A stretch of 64,000 bases of DNA, taken from positions 1 to 64,000 of the forward strand of contig JANQYI010000018.1 of the NCBI GenBank assembly GCA_030728985.1, written 5' to 3'. A model generated the notes under the pieces. That model was not told where the DNA came from and did not search any database. It saw nothing but the letters and a program-made list of their open reading frames with translations. Origin of the DNA: Burkholderiaceae bacterium. GTDB lineage: Bacteria > Pseudomonadota > Gammaproteobacteria > Burkholderiales > Burkholderiaceae_B. Numbering within the stretch: the stretch's first letter is position 1; every line of letters starts with the position of its first letter. A program made the translations under genes and the position numbers. Shown one piece after another: positions 35,661 through 44,940 of the stretch.

Positions 35661-36347
35661 TTGGACTTGAAACTTTACGACTTGGCTGGCGCTCAACCTG
35701 ACCGGCGCTTTAGCCCTTATTGTTGGCGTGTTCGCATGGCGCTTGCGCATAAAGGACTTGAAGTTGAGACGATTCCTTGGCGTTTCAGTGATAAAGAGCT
35801 TATCGCATCTAGCGGTCAAGCCAAAGTGCCCGCTCTTCTCCATCATGGCAAATGGATCTGTGACTCTTGGACCATTGCCAACTATTTGGAAGAGCAGTTC
35901 CCCGGTCATCCCTCTCTATTCACAAGCGCAGAGGGTCGAGCACTGAGTTTTCTTTATTCCTCGCTGGGTGATTTTCAAGGCGGGCAGATCGTGCGTTTCT
36001 TGTTGTTGGATATTTATCATCATCTCGCCGAGCAAGATAAAGAATATTTTAGGACTTCCAGGGAGCAACGCTTTGGTATGACGCTTGAAGAGGTTGTCAA
36101 ACATCGCGAGGCTCAATTGCCAGCTTTCAGAGAGAGTTTATTTCCCTTGAGGGCTGTATTAAAGAAGCAAGCGTTTTTTGGAGGAGAGTCCCCACTTTAC
36201 GCAGATTACGCCTTGTTCGGCCAGTTTCAGTGGGCGCGTTGCATCAGCGACTTTGAGTTGCTTGCGTCGGATGATCCGGTCGCCCACTGGCGAACCAGAA
36301 TGCTCAATGCCTTTGGTGGTTTGGCGTTGAAAGCACCCGCATACTAG
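35661..36347 (+). CDS. Glutathione S-transferase family protein
   Basis: A 228-residue GST. The thioredoxin-like N-terminal domain has RFSPYCWRVRMALAHKG and the glutathione-site loop QAKVPALLHHGKWICDSWTIANYLEE; a helical C-terminal domain follows. Start is TTG at 35661: AAGGGGG lies six bases upstream, and homologues begin at this point (MxLKLYDLAG). The earlier TTG in the track lacks such support. Its last four bases overlap the end of the convergent GST gene. Substrate unknown. Confidence 0.88.
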   Translation: MDLKLYDLAGAQPDRRFSPYCWRVRMALAHKGLEVETIPWRFSDKELIASSGQAKVPALLHHGKWICDSWTIANYLEEQFPGHPSLFTSAEGRALSFLYSSLGDFQGGQIVRFLLLDIYHHLAEQDKEYFRTSREQRFGMTLEEVVKHREAQLPAFRESLFPLRAVLKKQAFFGGESPLYADYALFGQFQWARCISDFELLASDDPVAHWRTRMLNAFGGLALKAPAY

Positions 36348-36964
36348 GATAGAGGCAAGGTAAAGACGTTTTTGGAGCCGGGGCGCGCCAGCATCTTGGC
36401 GTACCAAGCTTCGATATAAGGGTGAGGCTTGGCAGGTAGGTTGAGCCCAAACCAGCGATGGATTTCGCAGGCCATCGGGATATCGGCCATGGTGAGCTTG
36501 TTGCCGGCGACATACTCGGTTGTGCTCAGATGGGCTTCGAAGCGATCAAGCAAAATCTCTGTGCCGAGGATGGAGGCCTCTACTTTCTTCATGTCACGCT
36601 CAGGCTCCGAGATGCGGATGAGCTGCCAGAAGGCGTCTCGACCTGAGGGGCTAAACGTCGTTTGTTGCCAATCCATCCAGCGCTCGGCGTTAAAGCGCGC
36701 CTTGAGGTCAGTCGGGTACAAGTTTCCCATAGAGTGTGTCGCGCACAAATAGCGAACCACCACGTTGGATTCCCACAACGTGAATTCGCCATCCTCCAGC
36801 GTTGGTACGACAGAGTTGGGGTTCATCGCGATGTACTCAGGGGTTTTAGTGACGCCAAAAGCGCCACCTGCATCAATCCGTTCAAACTCTAGTCCGAGTT
36901 CTTGCGCAGTCCAGACGGCTTTGCGAACATTGATAGAAGAAATGCGGCCCCAGATGCGTAACAT
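36344..36964 (-). CDS. Glutathione S-transferase
   Basis: A 206-residue GST with the N-terminal RISSINVRKAVWTAQELG, glutathione-site NPNSVVPTLEDGEFTLWESNVVVRYL and the C-terminal NKLTMADIPMACEIHRW helix cap. It is a typical cytosolic GST similar to the Nu/beta-like groups, with Ser in the SSINVRK active-site region. It is convergent with another GST with a four-base overlap. The two belong to different subgroups, so they are neighbours rather than a recent duplication. Confidence 0.9.
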   Translation of the reverse strand: MLRIWGRISSINVRKAVWTAQELGLEFERIDAGGAFGVTKTPEYIAMNPNSVVPTLEDGEFTLWESNVVVRYLCATHSMGNLYPTDLKARFNAERWMDWQQTTFSPSGRDAFWQLIRISEPERDMKKVEASILGTEILLDRFEAHLSTTEYVAGNKLTMADIPMACEIHRWFGLNLPAKPHPYIEAWYAKMLARPGSKNVFTLPLS

Positions 36965-37005
36965 GTTTTTAATCCTCTTAGATAAATAAATTGATATTTT
37001 AATGC

Positions 37006-37875
37006 CTACTGGACAAAGTCTAGCAGTGTGTGAAAGAACGGGATTAAGACCGTGAGGCGTCCTTGCTGTTCACGCCACTGAATTTCTGGATAACGTTGTT
37101 GCGTCAATATGACGCGACTTTTAACACTGGCCAGGTTCTGGGTCTGCAAGGCGATGGCTCCAAAAAAACTGTCGCGCGTTTCGCTTTGCTGGGAATGTTG
37201 TTGACACGAAAGTGCGCCATAACATTCAGCATATTGTGTGGGCGTCACGAAAACAAGTTCATAGTGCTGACCTCGAATTCGATACTCGCCGTACACGCCT
37301 TTGATTAACGCCCCTTGTGAGGCAGCCAGATATTTTTTTGCTTCTTGGGCGGGTTTGTTGGCGACGATTAAAAAGGCCGAGGTGCGAATGGCTTGGTTGG
37401 CATGCGATTGCCATTCTTTGCGCCAAACAAGCTCGGGCGTCAAGTGTTGACAAAAGTACACGCGACCGGCGGGAAAGGTGCCAGGCGAAAAGCGCGTGGT
37501 ACGAAAGCTCGCCAAATACGTCATTCCATCGAGCTCAACCGGTCGAGAAAATGCTTGGACAGCTTGAACGGAATGTTTAGCTTTGCTCAGAGAAGCATAC
37601 GTATTGTCAGCACTTTGGGTTTGAAAAACCAAACCGTCTATGCCGATTGGGCTGTCAAGGACCTCTTGTCGCAAGACGTCGGTACCCGTTGGTAAACCTA
37701 CGATCTCGACATAATCATCCTCCAGCACAATCAGATGATTGATGGAGCCCAGAGAGTGTCGACCTCTTGGCGTCAGTTGGAATCCGAGTGATTCAAAAAC
37801 AGCTTGGGCGCGATCCATGTCAAAGTGCACATTGATGACTGTGTGATCAAGAGGCAGGGCTCGAGTCTTGGACAT
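37006..37875 (-). CDS. Glyoxalase-like (VOC superfamily) protein
   Basis: A 289-residue protein with a Glyoxalase_3/VOC pattern: LDHTVINVHFDMDRAQAVFESLGFQLTPRGRHSLGSINHLI and VEIVGLPTG at the N-terminus, then a repeat-like second half. VOC proteins bind a metal and perform isomerisations, dioxygenation or detoxification; the second half here is degenerate. I use ATG 37875, preceded by GAGAG; the track starts at a TTG seven codons earlier. It lies downstream of xthA on the same strand with a 27-base gap. Role unknown. Confidence 0.75.
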   Translation of the reverse strand: MSKTRALPLDHTVINVHFDMDRAQAVFESLGFQLTPRGRHSLGSINHLIVLEDDYVEIVGLPTGTDVLRQEVLDSPIGIDGLVFQTQSADNTYASLSKAKHSVQAVQAFSRPVELDGMTYLASFRTTRFSPGTFPAGRVYFCQHLTPELVWRKEWQSHANQAIRTSAFLIVANKPAQEAKKYLAASQGALIKGVYGEYRIRGQHYELVFVTPTQYAECYGALSCQQHSQQSETRDSFFGAIALQTQNLASVKSRVILTQQRYPEIQWREQQGRLTVLIPFFHTLLDFVQ

Positions 37876-37902
37876 GGATAGGGCTCTCTCGCGCAAGGGG
37901 AC

Positions 37903-38682
37903 TCAGATTTTAAGGGTGGCCATCACAGGCGCATGATCCGAAGGCTGTTCATGTGCGCGCGGTCCTTTATCGATCACGCACGCCGTGCAATGTGACACCA
38001 AGGAGTCCGACAACAGAACATGATCGATCCGCAGGCCTGCATTACGTTTAAATCCATTCATCCTGTAATCCCACCAGCTAAAGGATTTTGGCGCTTGTTC
38101 AAAAAGTCGGAATGCGTCGTGAAAGCCCAGATTGAGCAACGCGGTCAGTGCCGCACGCTCAGGGGGAGAGACCAAGATTTGTCCAGCCCATTTCGCGGGG
38201 TCGTGAACGTCCTCATCGGCAGGAGCGATGTTGTAGTCTCCGAGAATAGCCACATACGCATGACTTCCTTTTTCGTGGGCGAGCCACTGCTCGAGCGCCT
38301 TGTACCAGGAAAGCTTGTACGCGTACTTTTCACTGTCAACGGCTTGCCCGTTGGGGCAATAGGCACAAATCACCCGAATCGTCCGATCACCAAAGGGTAG
38401 GGTGACGGCAACGACGCGCTGCTGGGGGTCTTCGAATCCAGGGATGTTGCGCACGACTTGCTCACCGGGTTGGCGTGAAATCACGGCGACACCGTTATAG
38501 GTTTTTTGACCGGTCCAAGCGGCGTGATACCCAATTTCCGTAAAAGCTTCGAGTGGAAACTTGTCGTGGTCGAGTTTGAGCTCCTGCAGGCATAAGGCAT
38601 CGACTGGATTGGCAGAAAGCCAGTCGAGGACTTGAGGCAGGCGAACTTTGAGGGAATTGACGTTCCAGGTAGCGAGTTGCAT
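37903..38682 (-). CDS. xthA: Exodeoxyribonuclease III
   Basis: A 259-residue AP endonuclease/3'-exonuclease of base-excision repair. The EEP-fold motifs are intact: ATWNVNSLKVRLP, metal ligand Glu34 in CLQELKLD, GVAVISRQP, the catalytic GDYNIAPADEDVHDP, RIDHVLLSD and the final SDHAPVMA His. Length is usual. It lies between alr and the glyoxalase-like gene. Confidence 0.96.
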   Translation of the reverse strand: MQLATWNVNSLKVRLPQVLDWLSANPVDALCLQELKLDHDKFPLEAFTEIGYHAAWTGQKTYNGVAVISRQPGEQVVRNIPGFEDPQQRVVAVTLPFGDRTIRVICAYCPNGQAVDSEKYAYKLSWYKALEQWLAHEKGSHAYVAILGDYNIAPADEDVHDPAKWAGQILVSPPERAALTALLNLGFHDAFRLFEQAPKSFSWWDYRMNGFKRNAGLRIDHVLLSDSLVSHCTACVIDKGPRAHEQPSDHAPVMATLKI

Positions 38683-38729
38683 GGCACAGTTTTAAATGGC
38701 GAATAGCCGTTGTGCCAGATTCTAAACTG

Positions 38730-39827
38730 CTATTGGCCTATATATTCGCGAGGAACACGTTTTACGTTGCACAAGAGCTCATAGGCAATCGTATTTGCAT
38801 GTTGCGCGACTTCATTGATATCCACGTCTCGACCCCAGAGCTCGACGCGACTCCCCAGGCCCGCCTCGGTGAGCTCCGTTAAGTCAACGTTGAGCATATC
38901 CATGGAAACACGTCCAACGATTCGGGAGGGCTTGCCATCGATAGAAACTGGGGTGCCGGTAGGCACGCCTCGTGGGTAACCATCGGCATAACCCATCGCA
39001 ACGAGTCCCACACGGGTGGGACGGTCAGCGACAAACGTGCCTCCGTAGCCCAAGGCGTCACCAGGTTGCAGTGTTTTGACGGCGAAGATCTCGCTTTGTA
39101 AGGTCATGACGGGCAAAAGCTTTTGTTCAGGATGTTGTGCGCTAAACGCTGCGGGTAGGGGGCTTGCGCCATAGAGCAACACGCCGGGACGGGCCCAGTC
39201 TCGTCGGGCATCAGGCCAGGCCAACACGCCGGCGGAGTTGCACAGACTGCGTTCGCCAGGGAGGTCTTGGATGGCCATTTCAAAAGCCTGAATTTGAGCT
39301 GCCGTGGCGTACTCATCGGGCTCGTCCGCGCGGGCAAAATGCGACATAAACGTGACCGAAGCGACCGCTGGGCAGGCGATGAGTCGTTGGTAGGCTTCTT
39401 TGACGGCCTCAGGGGCAAAGCCGGCACGATGCATGCCAGAGTCGACTTTGAGCCAGGCGCACACGCTTTTGGGTGCGGAAGTGCTGGCTTGAATCATCTC
39501 AATCTGAGCGGTTTGATGTACTGCTATCCATATTTGATGGGTTTGAGCCGCGAGCAGCTCGTCCGCATCAAAACAACCTTCGAGGACCAAGATCGGACGT
39601 GTAATTCCTGCTTGTCGTAATTCAAGCGCTTCAGCCATAAACGCAACGGCAAAGCCATCAGCGATATCAGCGAGCGCATGTGCGCAAGGCACAGCGCCAT
39701 GACCATAAGCATTCGCTTTGATCACAGCCAGTGCGCGGCCGCCGTGGAGGGTTTGTGCTGTGAGGTAGTTTTGGCGCAGCGCCGCCAGATCAATTAAGGC
39801 TTTCGAGGGTCGTGTCATTCGCTTCAT
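38730..39827 (-). CDS. alr: Alanine racemase
   Basis: A 365-residue PLP enzyme that interconverts L- and D-alanine. The PLP lysine is Lys37 in AVIKANAYGHG; other motifs are KVDSGMHRAGF and GYGGTFVADRPTRVGLVAMGYADG with the catalytic tyrosine region, and RVSMDMLNVDLT near the C-terminus. It lies 27 bases downstream of dadA, so the pair forms a dadA-dadX style catabolic operon: racemisation of L-alanine followed by oxidative deamination of D-alanine. Start could be ATG 39827 or 39818; neither has a strong ribosome site. Confidence 0.94.
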   Translation of the reverse strand: MKRMTRPSKALIDLAALRQNYLTAQTLHGGRALAVIKANAYGHGAVPCAHALADIADGFAVAFMAEALELRQAGITRPILVLEGCFDADELLAAQTHQIWIAVHQTAQIEMIQASTSAPKSVCAWLKVDSGMHRAGFAPEAVKEAYQRLIACPAVASVTFMSHFARADEPDEYATAAQIQAFEMAIQDLPGERSLCNSAGVLAWPDARRDWARPGVLLYGASPLPAAFSAQHPEQKLLPVMTLQSEIFAVKTLQPGDALGYGGTFVADRPTRVGLVAMGYADGYPRGVPTGTPVSIDGKPSRIVGRVSMDMLNVDLTELTEAGLGSRVELWGRDVDINEVAQHANTIAYELLCNVKRVPREYIGQ

Positions 39828-39854
39828 ATACCAATCGTTGGGTTTGTGCGGCTC

Positions 39855-41150
39855 CTAAGCGGGTAATGCGATGGCGCGCGCAGCAAACCCAGAGTGTGCT
39901 GCATGATAGCGACTGACCGCAAGACCTTCGGTGCTGATTTCTGGACTTTTGCCAGTCAAAATATCCGCAATCAGCTTGCCCGATCCACAGGCCATGGTCC
40001 AGCCCAAGGTACCGTGACCGGTATTGATAAACAGGTTGCGCAGGGGGCTCGCACCAATGATGGGTGTGCTATCGGGCGTCATCGGACGCAAGCCTGTCCA
40101 AAACGACGCTTTTTTAACATCACCGCCTGGAAACAAATCCGTCACGACTTTTTCAAGTGTGGCGCGACGCTTGGGATTGAGTCTGAGATCAAAGCCACTG
40201 AGTTCAGCCATACCGCCCACCCGAATCCGCTGGTCAAAGCGGGTCACTGCAACTTTATAACTCTCGTCTAAAACTGTTGATTGAGGCGCCAAACTTTCGT
40301 CAACGAGTGGAACGGTGAGCGAATAGCCTTTGACGGGATAAACAGGCAAATCAATCTTGAGCGGCCCCAGCAGGTCACGCGAATAGCTACCTAGCGCCAC
40401 AACATAGCGATCCGCGACCAGCGTTTCGCGACCGACGCGCACGCCCTTGATGTCGTCGCCTTCGTTAATCAGTTGATGAATGTCTTTACCATAGAGAAAC
40501 TTCACGCCGAGTGACTCAGCCATCGCAGCGAGTCGGGTGGTAAAGAGGTTGCAATCGCCTGTTTCATCATTGGGTAGTCTTAAACCGCCCACCAGTAGGT
40601 GACTTGCATTTTTTAAGCCAGGTTCGACAGCAGTCAGTTCGTGTTGATGAAGGAGTTCGTAGGGGACACCACATTCTTTGAGAACCTCAATGTCTCGACC
40701 GGCTGCATCAAATTGGGCCTGTGTGCGGAAAAGCTGTAATGTCCCCGAGGTCCGTTGTTCGTATTGAATGCCGGTGTCGGCGCGCAGCGCGTCGAGGCAA
40801 TGGCGGCTGTATTCGGCCACCCGCATCATGCGTTCTTTGTTGATGACATAACGATCGGCAGTGCATTGGCGCAACATGCTCGCCATCCATTTCAGTTGCC
40901 AAAGACTGCCGTCTGGACGGATCGCTAATGGCGCATGCTCTTCGAACATCCACTTGATGGCCTTGAGCGGAACGCCAGGGGCGGCCCAAGGCGATGAATA
41001 GCCAGGAGAGACTTGGCCCGCATTGGCAAAGCTGGTTTCGTTCGCGGCGCAAGGCTGGCGGTCGACAACGGTTACGTCAGCACCAGCCTTTGCTAGGTAA
41101 TACGCGGTTGTCGTGCCGATGACTCCGGCACCTAAAACGATCACTTTCAT
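39855..41150 (-). CDS. dadA: D-amino-acid dehydrogenase small subunit
   Basis: A 431-residue flavoprotein that oxidises D-alanine and other D-amino acids to 2-oxo acids, feeding electrons to the respiratory chain. It has the FAD motif [21 protein letters not shown], the DadA signature [24 protein letters not shown] and the C-terminal [29 protein letters not shown]. Length and motifs match canonical DadA, unlike the paralogue at 20118. A GAGG ribosome site precedes the ATG. The promoter must lie in the A/T-rich intergenic region shared with the cold-shock gene. Confidence 0.96.
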   Translation of the reverse strand: MKVIVLGAGVIGTTTAYYLAKAGADVTVVDRQPCAANETSFANAGQVSPGYSSPWAAPGVPLKAIKWMFEEHAPLAIRPDGSLWQLKWMASMLRQCTADRYVINKERMMRVAEYSRHCLDALRADTGIQYEQRTSGTLQLFRTQAQFDAAGRDIEVLKECGVPYELLHQHELTAVEPGLKNASHLLVGGLRLPNDETGDCNLFTTRLAAMAESLGVKFLYGKDIHQLINEGDDIKGVRVGRETLVADRYVVALGSYSRDLLGPLKIDLPVYPVKGYSLTVPLVDESLAPQSTVLDESYKVAVTRFDQRIRVGGMAELSGFDLRLNPKRRATLEKVVTDLFPGGDVKKASFWTGLRPMTPDSTPIIGASPLRNLFINTGHGTLGWTMACGSGKLIADILTGKSPEISTEGLAVSRYHAAHSGFAARAIALPA

Positions 41151-41494
41151 GGAGGAGACCTCGTTCTTTAGGGAATAAACAAAGTTTAGAGGTAGTTTGA
41201 CAGTGTTTTTTTTTGATTTTTTTCAAAAAAATTAAATAAATCACTTTTTTCGTTGTTTTTTGAGTGATTATTTAGAGAAAAGTGGCTTATCACATATTTT
41301 GTCTCTTTTCTGGGAGTATTAGTTTGACTGTGGCAAGTTTCACACGTAAACTCAAAGGGCAAGATTCTCAAGCGACGCGGTTTTTGTACCTAGGCTGTCG
41401 CCCTTAATGGTAAGCAGTGGTGTCTATCCCTTCCTTGATCATCTAGCACGTTGGGCGTTTTTGCCCGTTATTATATTTATCAAGGAAGTTCGAA
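41151..41494. other. A/T-rich divergent intergenic region, dadA and cold-shock gene
   Basis: This 344-base stretch has no convincing gene. The part at about 41195-41290 is notably A/T-rich, with runs of T and A. It holds the promoters of dadA (minus strand) and the cold-shock gene (plus strand). A 61-codon TTG-started ORF on the minus strand is judged spurious. Confidence 0.8.
41324..41352 (+). promoter_or_regulatory. Candidate cold-shock gene promoter with long leader
   Basis: TTGACT (41324-41329) and TAAACT (41347-41352) are separated by 17 bases, a plausible sigma-70 promoter. Transcription would start near 41359 and give an untranslated leader of roughly 135 bases, as in well-known cold-shock genes. 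The leader contains a small GGGC-GTTTTT-GCCC hairpin at 41453-41466 just upstream of the ribosome site AAGGAAG. Confidence 0.45.
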
Positions 41495-41698
41495 ATGGCA
41501 ACTGGTGTCGTGAAGTGGTTCAATGCCGAAAAAGGTTATGGTTTTATCATGCCTGACGGCGGCGGCAAAGATTTGTTCGCTCACTATTCTGAAATTCGTT
41601 CGAGCGGTTACAAGACCCTCGAAGAAAACCAGAAAGTCAGCTTTGAAATTGGTCAGGGCGCAAAAGGCCCATCAGCTACCAACATTCAAGTGCTGTAA
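41495..41698 (+). CDS. Cold-shock protein (CspA family)
   Basis: A 67-residue OB-fold RNA/DNA chaperone. The nucleic-acid-binding motifs RNP1 (KGYGFI) and RNP2 (DLFAHYS) are intact in [26 protein letters not shown] lies six bases before the ATG. It binds single-stranded nucleic acid and loosens RNA structure in the cytoplasm. Its long leader and terminator suggest a single-gene unit. It cannot be told from the sequence whether it is cold-induced or constitutive. Confidence 0.97.
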   Translation: MATGVVKWFNAEKGYGFIMPDGGGKDLFAHYSEIRSSGYKTLEENQKVSFEIGQGAKGPSATNIQVL

Positions 41699-41740
41699 TT
41701 CTGCACTGACTCGCGTCTGATTTTTCAGGCGCATGTCATA

Positions 41741-41777
41741 AAGCCCTGTATCGCGTAAGTGGTGCAGGGTTTTTTAC
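41741..41777 (+). terminator. Rho-independent terminator of the cold-shock gene
   Basis: AAGCCCTG pairs with CAGGGTTTT (one G-T pair) across a loop of about 16 bases and continues into six T residues, 42 bases after the stop codon. Confidence 0.8.
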
Positions 41778-41816
41778 TAACCCTTATTTTCATCTTCATT
41801 TTTTAGCTGAAAAACT

Positions 41817-42389
41817 ATGTCCTCTGTTTGCGTTCAATCCATCACCACACGCCGTTCACAAAAGCTGGTTCAGGCGCCTGGCCCCAATGCCGAGCAATTG
41901 CAACAGTTGCTTGCCGCTGCCGTGTGCGCGCCAGACCATTCGGCTTTGCGCGCCTGGCGTTTTGTTTTGATCGAACAGCAAAATGTCGGTGCCTTGACTG
42001 ACTTGGCGATTGCCGCGATGCGTCGCTCTGGGCGTGAGATCACAGAGCAAAAAGAGCAAAATACCCGTAAATGGTTGTCCTCAGTGCCTTTGCTGATTGG
42101 GTTGGCCTACAAGATTTCGCATGACAACGAAAAAGTCCCTGAGATCGAGCAAACACTCTCGATGGGCGCTGCCGTGATGAATATTCAAAACGCCGCGCAC
42201 ATGATGGGTTTCTCGACGTATTGGAGTACAGGTTTAGGGACCTACACGGATGAGGTACCAGAGGCACTCGGTCTCGATACCTTGGATTACCGCTTTGTCG
42301 GTTTTCTGGCGGTTGGCACGCCGAGCGTCAAGCTGCCGCCTGCCCAGCGTCCGGATCCTGCGACGCTGACCACGACTTGGCAGCCCTAA
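41817..42389 (+). CDS. Nitroreductase family protein (YdjA-like)
   Basis: A 190-residue FMN-dependent oxidoreductase of the small YdjA-like nitroreductase subgroup. FMN-contact features are ITTRRSQKLV near the N-terminus, CAPDHSALRAWRFVLIE, and the C-terminal GFLAVGTPSVKLPPAQRP. It uses NAD(P)H to reduce nitro compounds or quinones; the physiological substrate is unknown. The ATG at 41817 has no clear ribosome site. Its last four bases overlap the end of the convergent copper-ATPase gene. Confidence 0.9.
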   Translation: MSSVCVQSITTRRSQKLVQAPGPNAEQLQQLLAAAVCAPDHSALRAWRFVLIEQQNVGALTDLAIAAMRRSGREITEQKEQNTRKWLSSVPLLIGLAYKISHDNEKVPEIEQTLSMGAAVMNIQNAAHMMGFSTYWSTGLGTYTDEVPEALGLDTLDYRFVGFLAVGTPSVKLPPAQRPDPATLTTTWQP

Positions 42390-44710
42390 CTCGCCGGTTG
42401 GATACGCTTGAGTCTGAGCGCGTTCATCACCACAAAAATACTCGAGCAGGCCATCGCGCCTGCGGCAAATATCGGCGATAACAGCACGCCAAAACTCGGA
42501 TAAAGCACACCCGCCGCAACAGGAACGAGCGCGACGTTATAGGCAAACGCCCAGAAGAGATTTTGGTGAATGTTTTTTAATGTCTTGCGTGAAATCTTGA
42601 CTGCGGTAGCGACCCCCATCAAGTTGTCAGACATCAGCACAACGGACGCGGCCTCGATCGCAACATCGGTTCCAGTACCAATGGCGATGCCCACATCAGC
42701 CGTCGCGAGGGCCGGAGCATCATTGATGCCATCCCCCACGAAAGCAATGATCTGCTGTTGGGCGCGCAATTGCAGCAATTGATCAACTTTACCCTCAGGC
42801 AACACTTGAGCGTGTACCTCGTCAATCCCGAGTTGCGCAGCGACCGCTTGTGCGGTGAGTGGGTGATCGCCCGTGATCATCACGGTCTTTAGGCCAAGCT
42901 GTTTGAGTGCGCCGATCGCCAATACCGCGCTTGGTTTGATCGGGTCGGAGACCGCCATCATGGCAGCCAGTTGACCATCCACAGCCAGATAAATCGGAGT
43001 TTTTCCTTGTGCTGCCCACTGTTCGGTGAGTGCGTTGTGTTCCTGAGTGTCAATCTCATGCGCAAGCATAAAGTGTTGCGCACCTGACAAAAGAGATTTG
43101 TTGGCAACGGTTGCGGCAACTCCAGCACCGATGGTGGTCTTGAAATCACGCGCGGCAGGTAAAGCCAGTTTTTCTGCGGTTGCGGCCGCGACGATGGCTT
43201 GCGCGATCGGATGCTCAGAGTGCATTTGCATCGCAGCCGTCCAGGCCAAGATCGTCGCGCGGTCATGGTGCGGATCTAAAACGACCAGGTCAGTCAGGGT
43301 TGGTTTGCCTTGGGTCAGTGTGCCTGTTTTGTCAAAGGCGATGACGGTGACATCGCGGAGTCGTTGTAGCGACTCGCCCTGACGAAACAAAACACCGAGT
43401 TCAGCGGCGCGTCCTGTTCCCACCATGATGGAAGTCGGCGTGGCCAAGCCCATCGCGCATGGACACGCAATGATGAGCACCGCCACTGCGTTGACGAGTG
43501 CGTAACTCAGGCTTGGTGCAGGTCCGAACGCGAGCCAAGTTAAAAAAGTTAAAAGCGCGCACAGCATAATGATCGGCACAAAACGCGCAGTTACCCGGTC
43601 CACGACGGCTTGAATAGGGAGTTTCGCGCCTTGCGCGGTTTCAACCATGCGAATAATGCGGGCCAGGACCGTTTGCGCGCCGGTGTGGGTGGTGCGGTAC
43701 GTAAAACTTGTCGTCGTGTTGAGTGTTCCGGCCGTGACCGGGTCGCCCGAGTGCTTAGCGACAGGAATCGGTTCGCCCGTGATCATGGCTTCGTCAAGGT
43801 AAGGTTGTCCTTCGGTCACGACACCATCCGTCGCCACTTTCTCTCCGGGACGCACCAAGATCAGATCGCCTGGATGAACCGATTCGATGTCGATATCCGT
43901 GGCCACACCATCGACCATGACGCGGGCTTTTTTGGGTTGCAGACCAATCAGATGCTGAATCGCCGTGCCCGTACGTCCGCGCGCGCGCAGCTCGAGCAGT
44001 CGCCCCAGCAGGATGAGCGTCACGATCACCGCGGCGGCTTCAAAGTACACGTGGCGTGCCCCTTCGGGCAGCCATTCCGGTTTAAATGTGGTCACCATCG
44101 AGTAGAGCCAGGCGCTTGAGGCTCCCAAGGCAACCAGTGAGTTCATGTCGGGTCCGAGCCGCCATAACGCGGGAAAGCCTTTGGTAAAAAAGCTGCGTCC
44201 TGGGCCTGCCAGAATCAGTGTGGTAAGCAGCGCTTGCAGCCACCAGCTGCGTTGTATGCCGATCGTGTCATGAATCAAGTGGTGGATGGCGGGAAACAGA
44301 TGCGAGCCCATCTCCAGGATAAAAACAGGCAAGGTCAGAATCAGTGCAAGCGTCAATGCGCGGTTGAGCGCATGGACTTCTTGTTCCTGCTCAGCCGCGA
44401 GACCTTGCTCTGCGGCTTGAGCACCGTCAATCAAGGAGGCCTCATATCCCGCTTTTTCGCTGGCCACCAGGAGCTCAGCGATCAGCGACTGCGGCGCTCG
44501 TATGGAGGTGTCCAATTCAAGAGAGGCGCGGTGTGTAGCCAGGTTAACGTTAGCCTGGGTGACGCCAGGTACTTTTTTTAATGCTTTTTCAACGCGCAGC
44601 ACGCAAGACGCGCAGGTCATCCCCTTAATCGCTAACTCGACGTGATGATCTGTGACGTTGGGTGATAATTGGTCTACCATGGTGTAAGAATCATGTGCAT
44701 CTAAGGCCAT
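42386..44710 (-). CDS. copA: Copper-exporting P1B-type ATPase
   Basis: A 774-residue Cu+ efflux ATPase in the inner membrane. One N-terminal heavy-metal domain has GMTCASC (Cys33, Cys36). The membrane metal site is CPC (416-418). The catalytic Asp460 lies in DKTGTLT; TGEP (actuator), SEHP (nucleotide site, 499-501) and GDGINDAP (659-666) are all present. The ATG at 44710 has no ribosome site; an in-frame ATG at 44680 is an alternative. The gene is divergent from the chaperone gene copZ with only about 21 bases between start codons. Confidence 0.95.
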   Translation of the reverse strand: MALDAHDSYTMVDQLSPNVTDHHVELAIKGMTCASCVLRVEKALKKVPGVTQANVNLATHRASLELDTSIRAPQSLIAELLVASEKAGYEASLIDGAQAAEQGLAAEQEQEVHALNRALTLALILTLPVFILEMGSHLFPAIHHLIHDTIGIQRSWWLQALLTTLILAGPGRSFFTKGFPALWRLGPDMNSLVALGASSAWLYSMVTTFKPEWLPEGARHVYFEAAAVIVTLILLGRLLELRARGRTGTAIQHLIGLQPKKARVMVDGVATDIDIESVHPGDLILVRPGEKVATDGVVTEGQPYLDEAMITGEPIPVAKHSGDPVTAGTLNTTTSFTYRTTHTGAQTVLARIIRMVETAQGAKLPIQAVVDRVTARFVPIIMLCALLTFLTWLAFGPAPSLSYALVNAVAVLIIACPCAMGLATPTSIMVGTGRAAELGVLFRQGESLQRLRDVTVIAFDKTGTLTQGKPTLTDLVVLDPHHDRATILAWTAAMQMHSEHPIAQAIVAAATAEKLALPAARDFKTTIGAGVAATVANKSLLSGAQHFMLAHEIDTQEHNALTEQWAAQGKTPIYLAVDGQLAAMMAVSDPIKPSAVLAIGALKQLGLKTVMITGDHPLTAQAVAAQLGIDEVHAQVLPEGKVDQLLQLRAQQQIIAFVGDGINDAPALATADVGIAIGTGTDVAIEAASVVLMSDNLMGVATAVKISRKTLKNIHQNLFWAFAYNVALVPVAAGVLYPSFGVLLSPIFAAGAMACSSIFVVMNALRLKRIQPAS

Positions 44711-44731
44711 TAAATATTAAGGATCATGATC

Positions 44732-44932
44732 ATGACATCATTCCAAGTTATTGATATGACATGCAATCACTGCGTTAAATCGATTACCACCAGTGTACAC
44801 AGTGTGGCACCTGAGGCGAGTGTTTTATGTGATCTCGCCTCGCACACGGTCACAGTATCAGGCGCGCATGAGAGCCAGAGAGTCGAAAGCGCCATCAGAG
44901 AGGCGGGGTTTACCCCTGTCAAAAAAGAGTAG
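44732..44932 (+). CDS. copZ: Heavy-metal-associated domain copper chaperone
   Basis: A 66-residue ferredoxin-like HMA protein with the metal-binding MTCNHC motif near the N-terminus and the late REAGFTP strand. It should carry Cu+ in the cytoplasm and deliver it to CopA, encoded divergently. I start at ATG 44732 because AAGGA (44719-44723) is eight bases upstream; the track's ATG 44726 is only two bases from it. The flavoprotein gene begins eight bases after its stop, so both are on one message. Confidence 0.9.
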   Translation: MTSFQVIDMTCNHCVKSITTSVHSVAPEASVLCDLASHTVTVSGAHESQRVESAIREAGFTPVKKE

Positions 44933-44940
44933 GGATACAC

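Noticed and set aside
41186-41371. 61-residue minus-strand ORF between dadA and the cold-shock gene
   Set aside because: TTG start without a ribosome site, in an A/T-rich spacer, with low-complexity Asn/Lys/Phe composition and no recognisable family.
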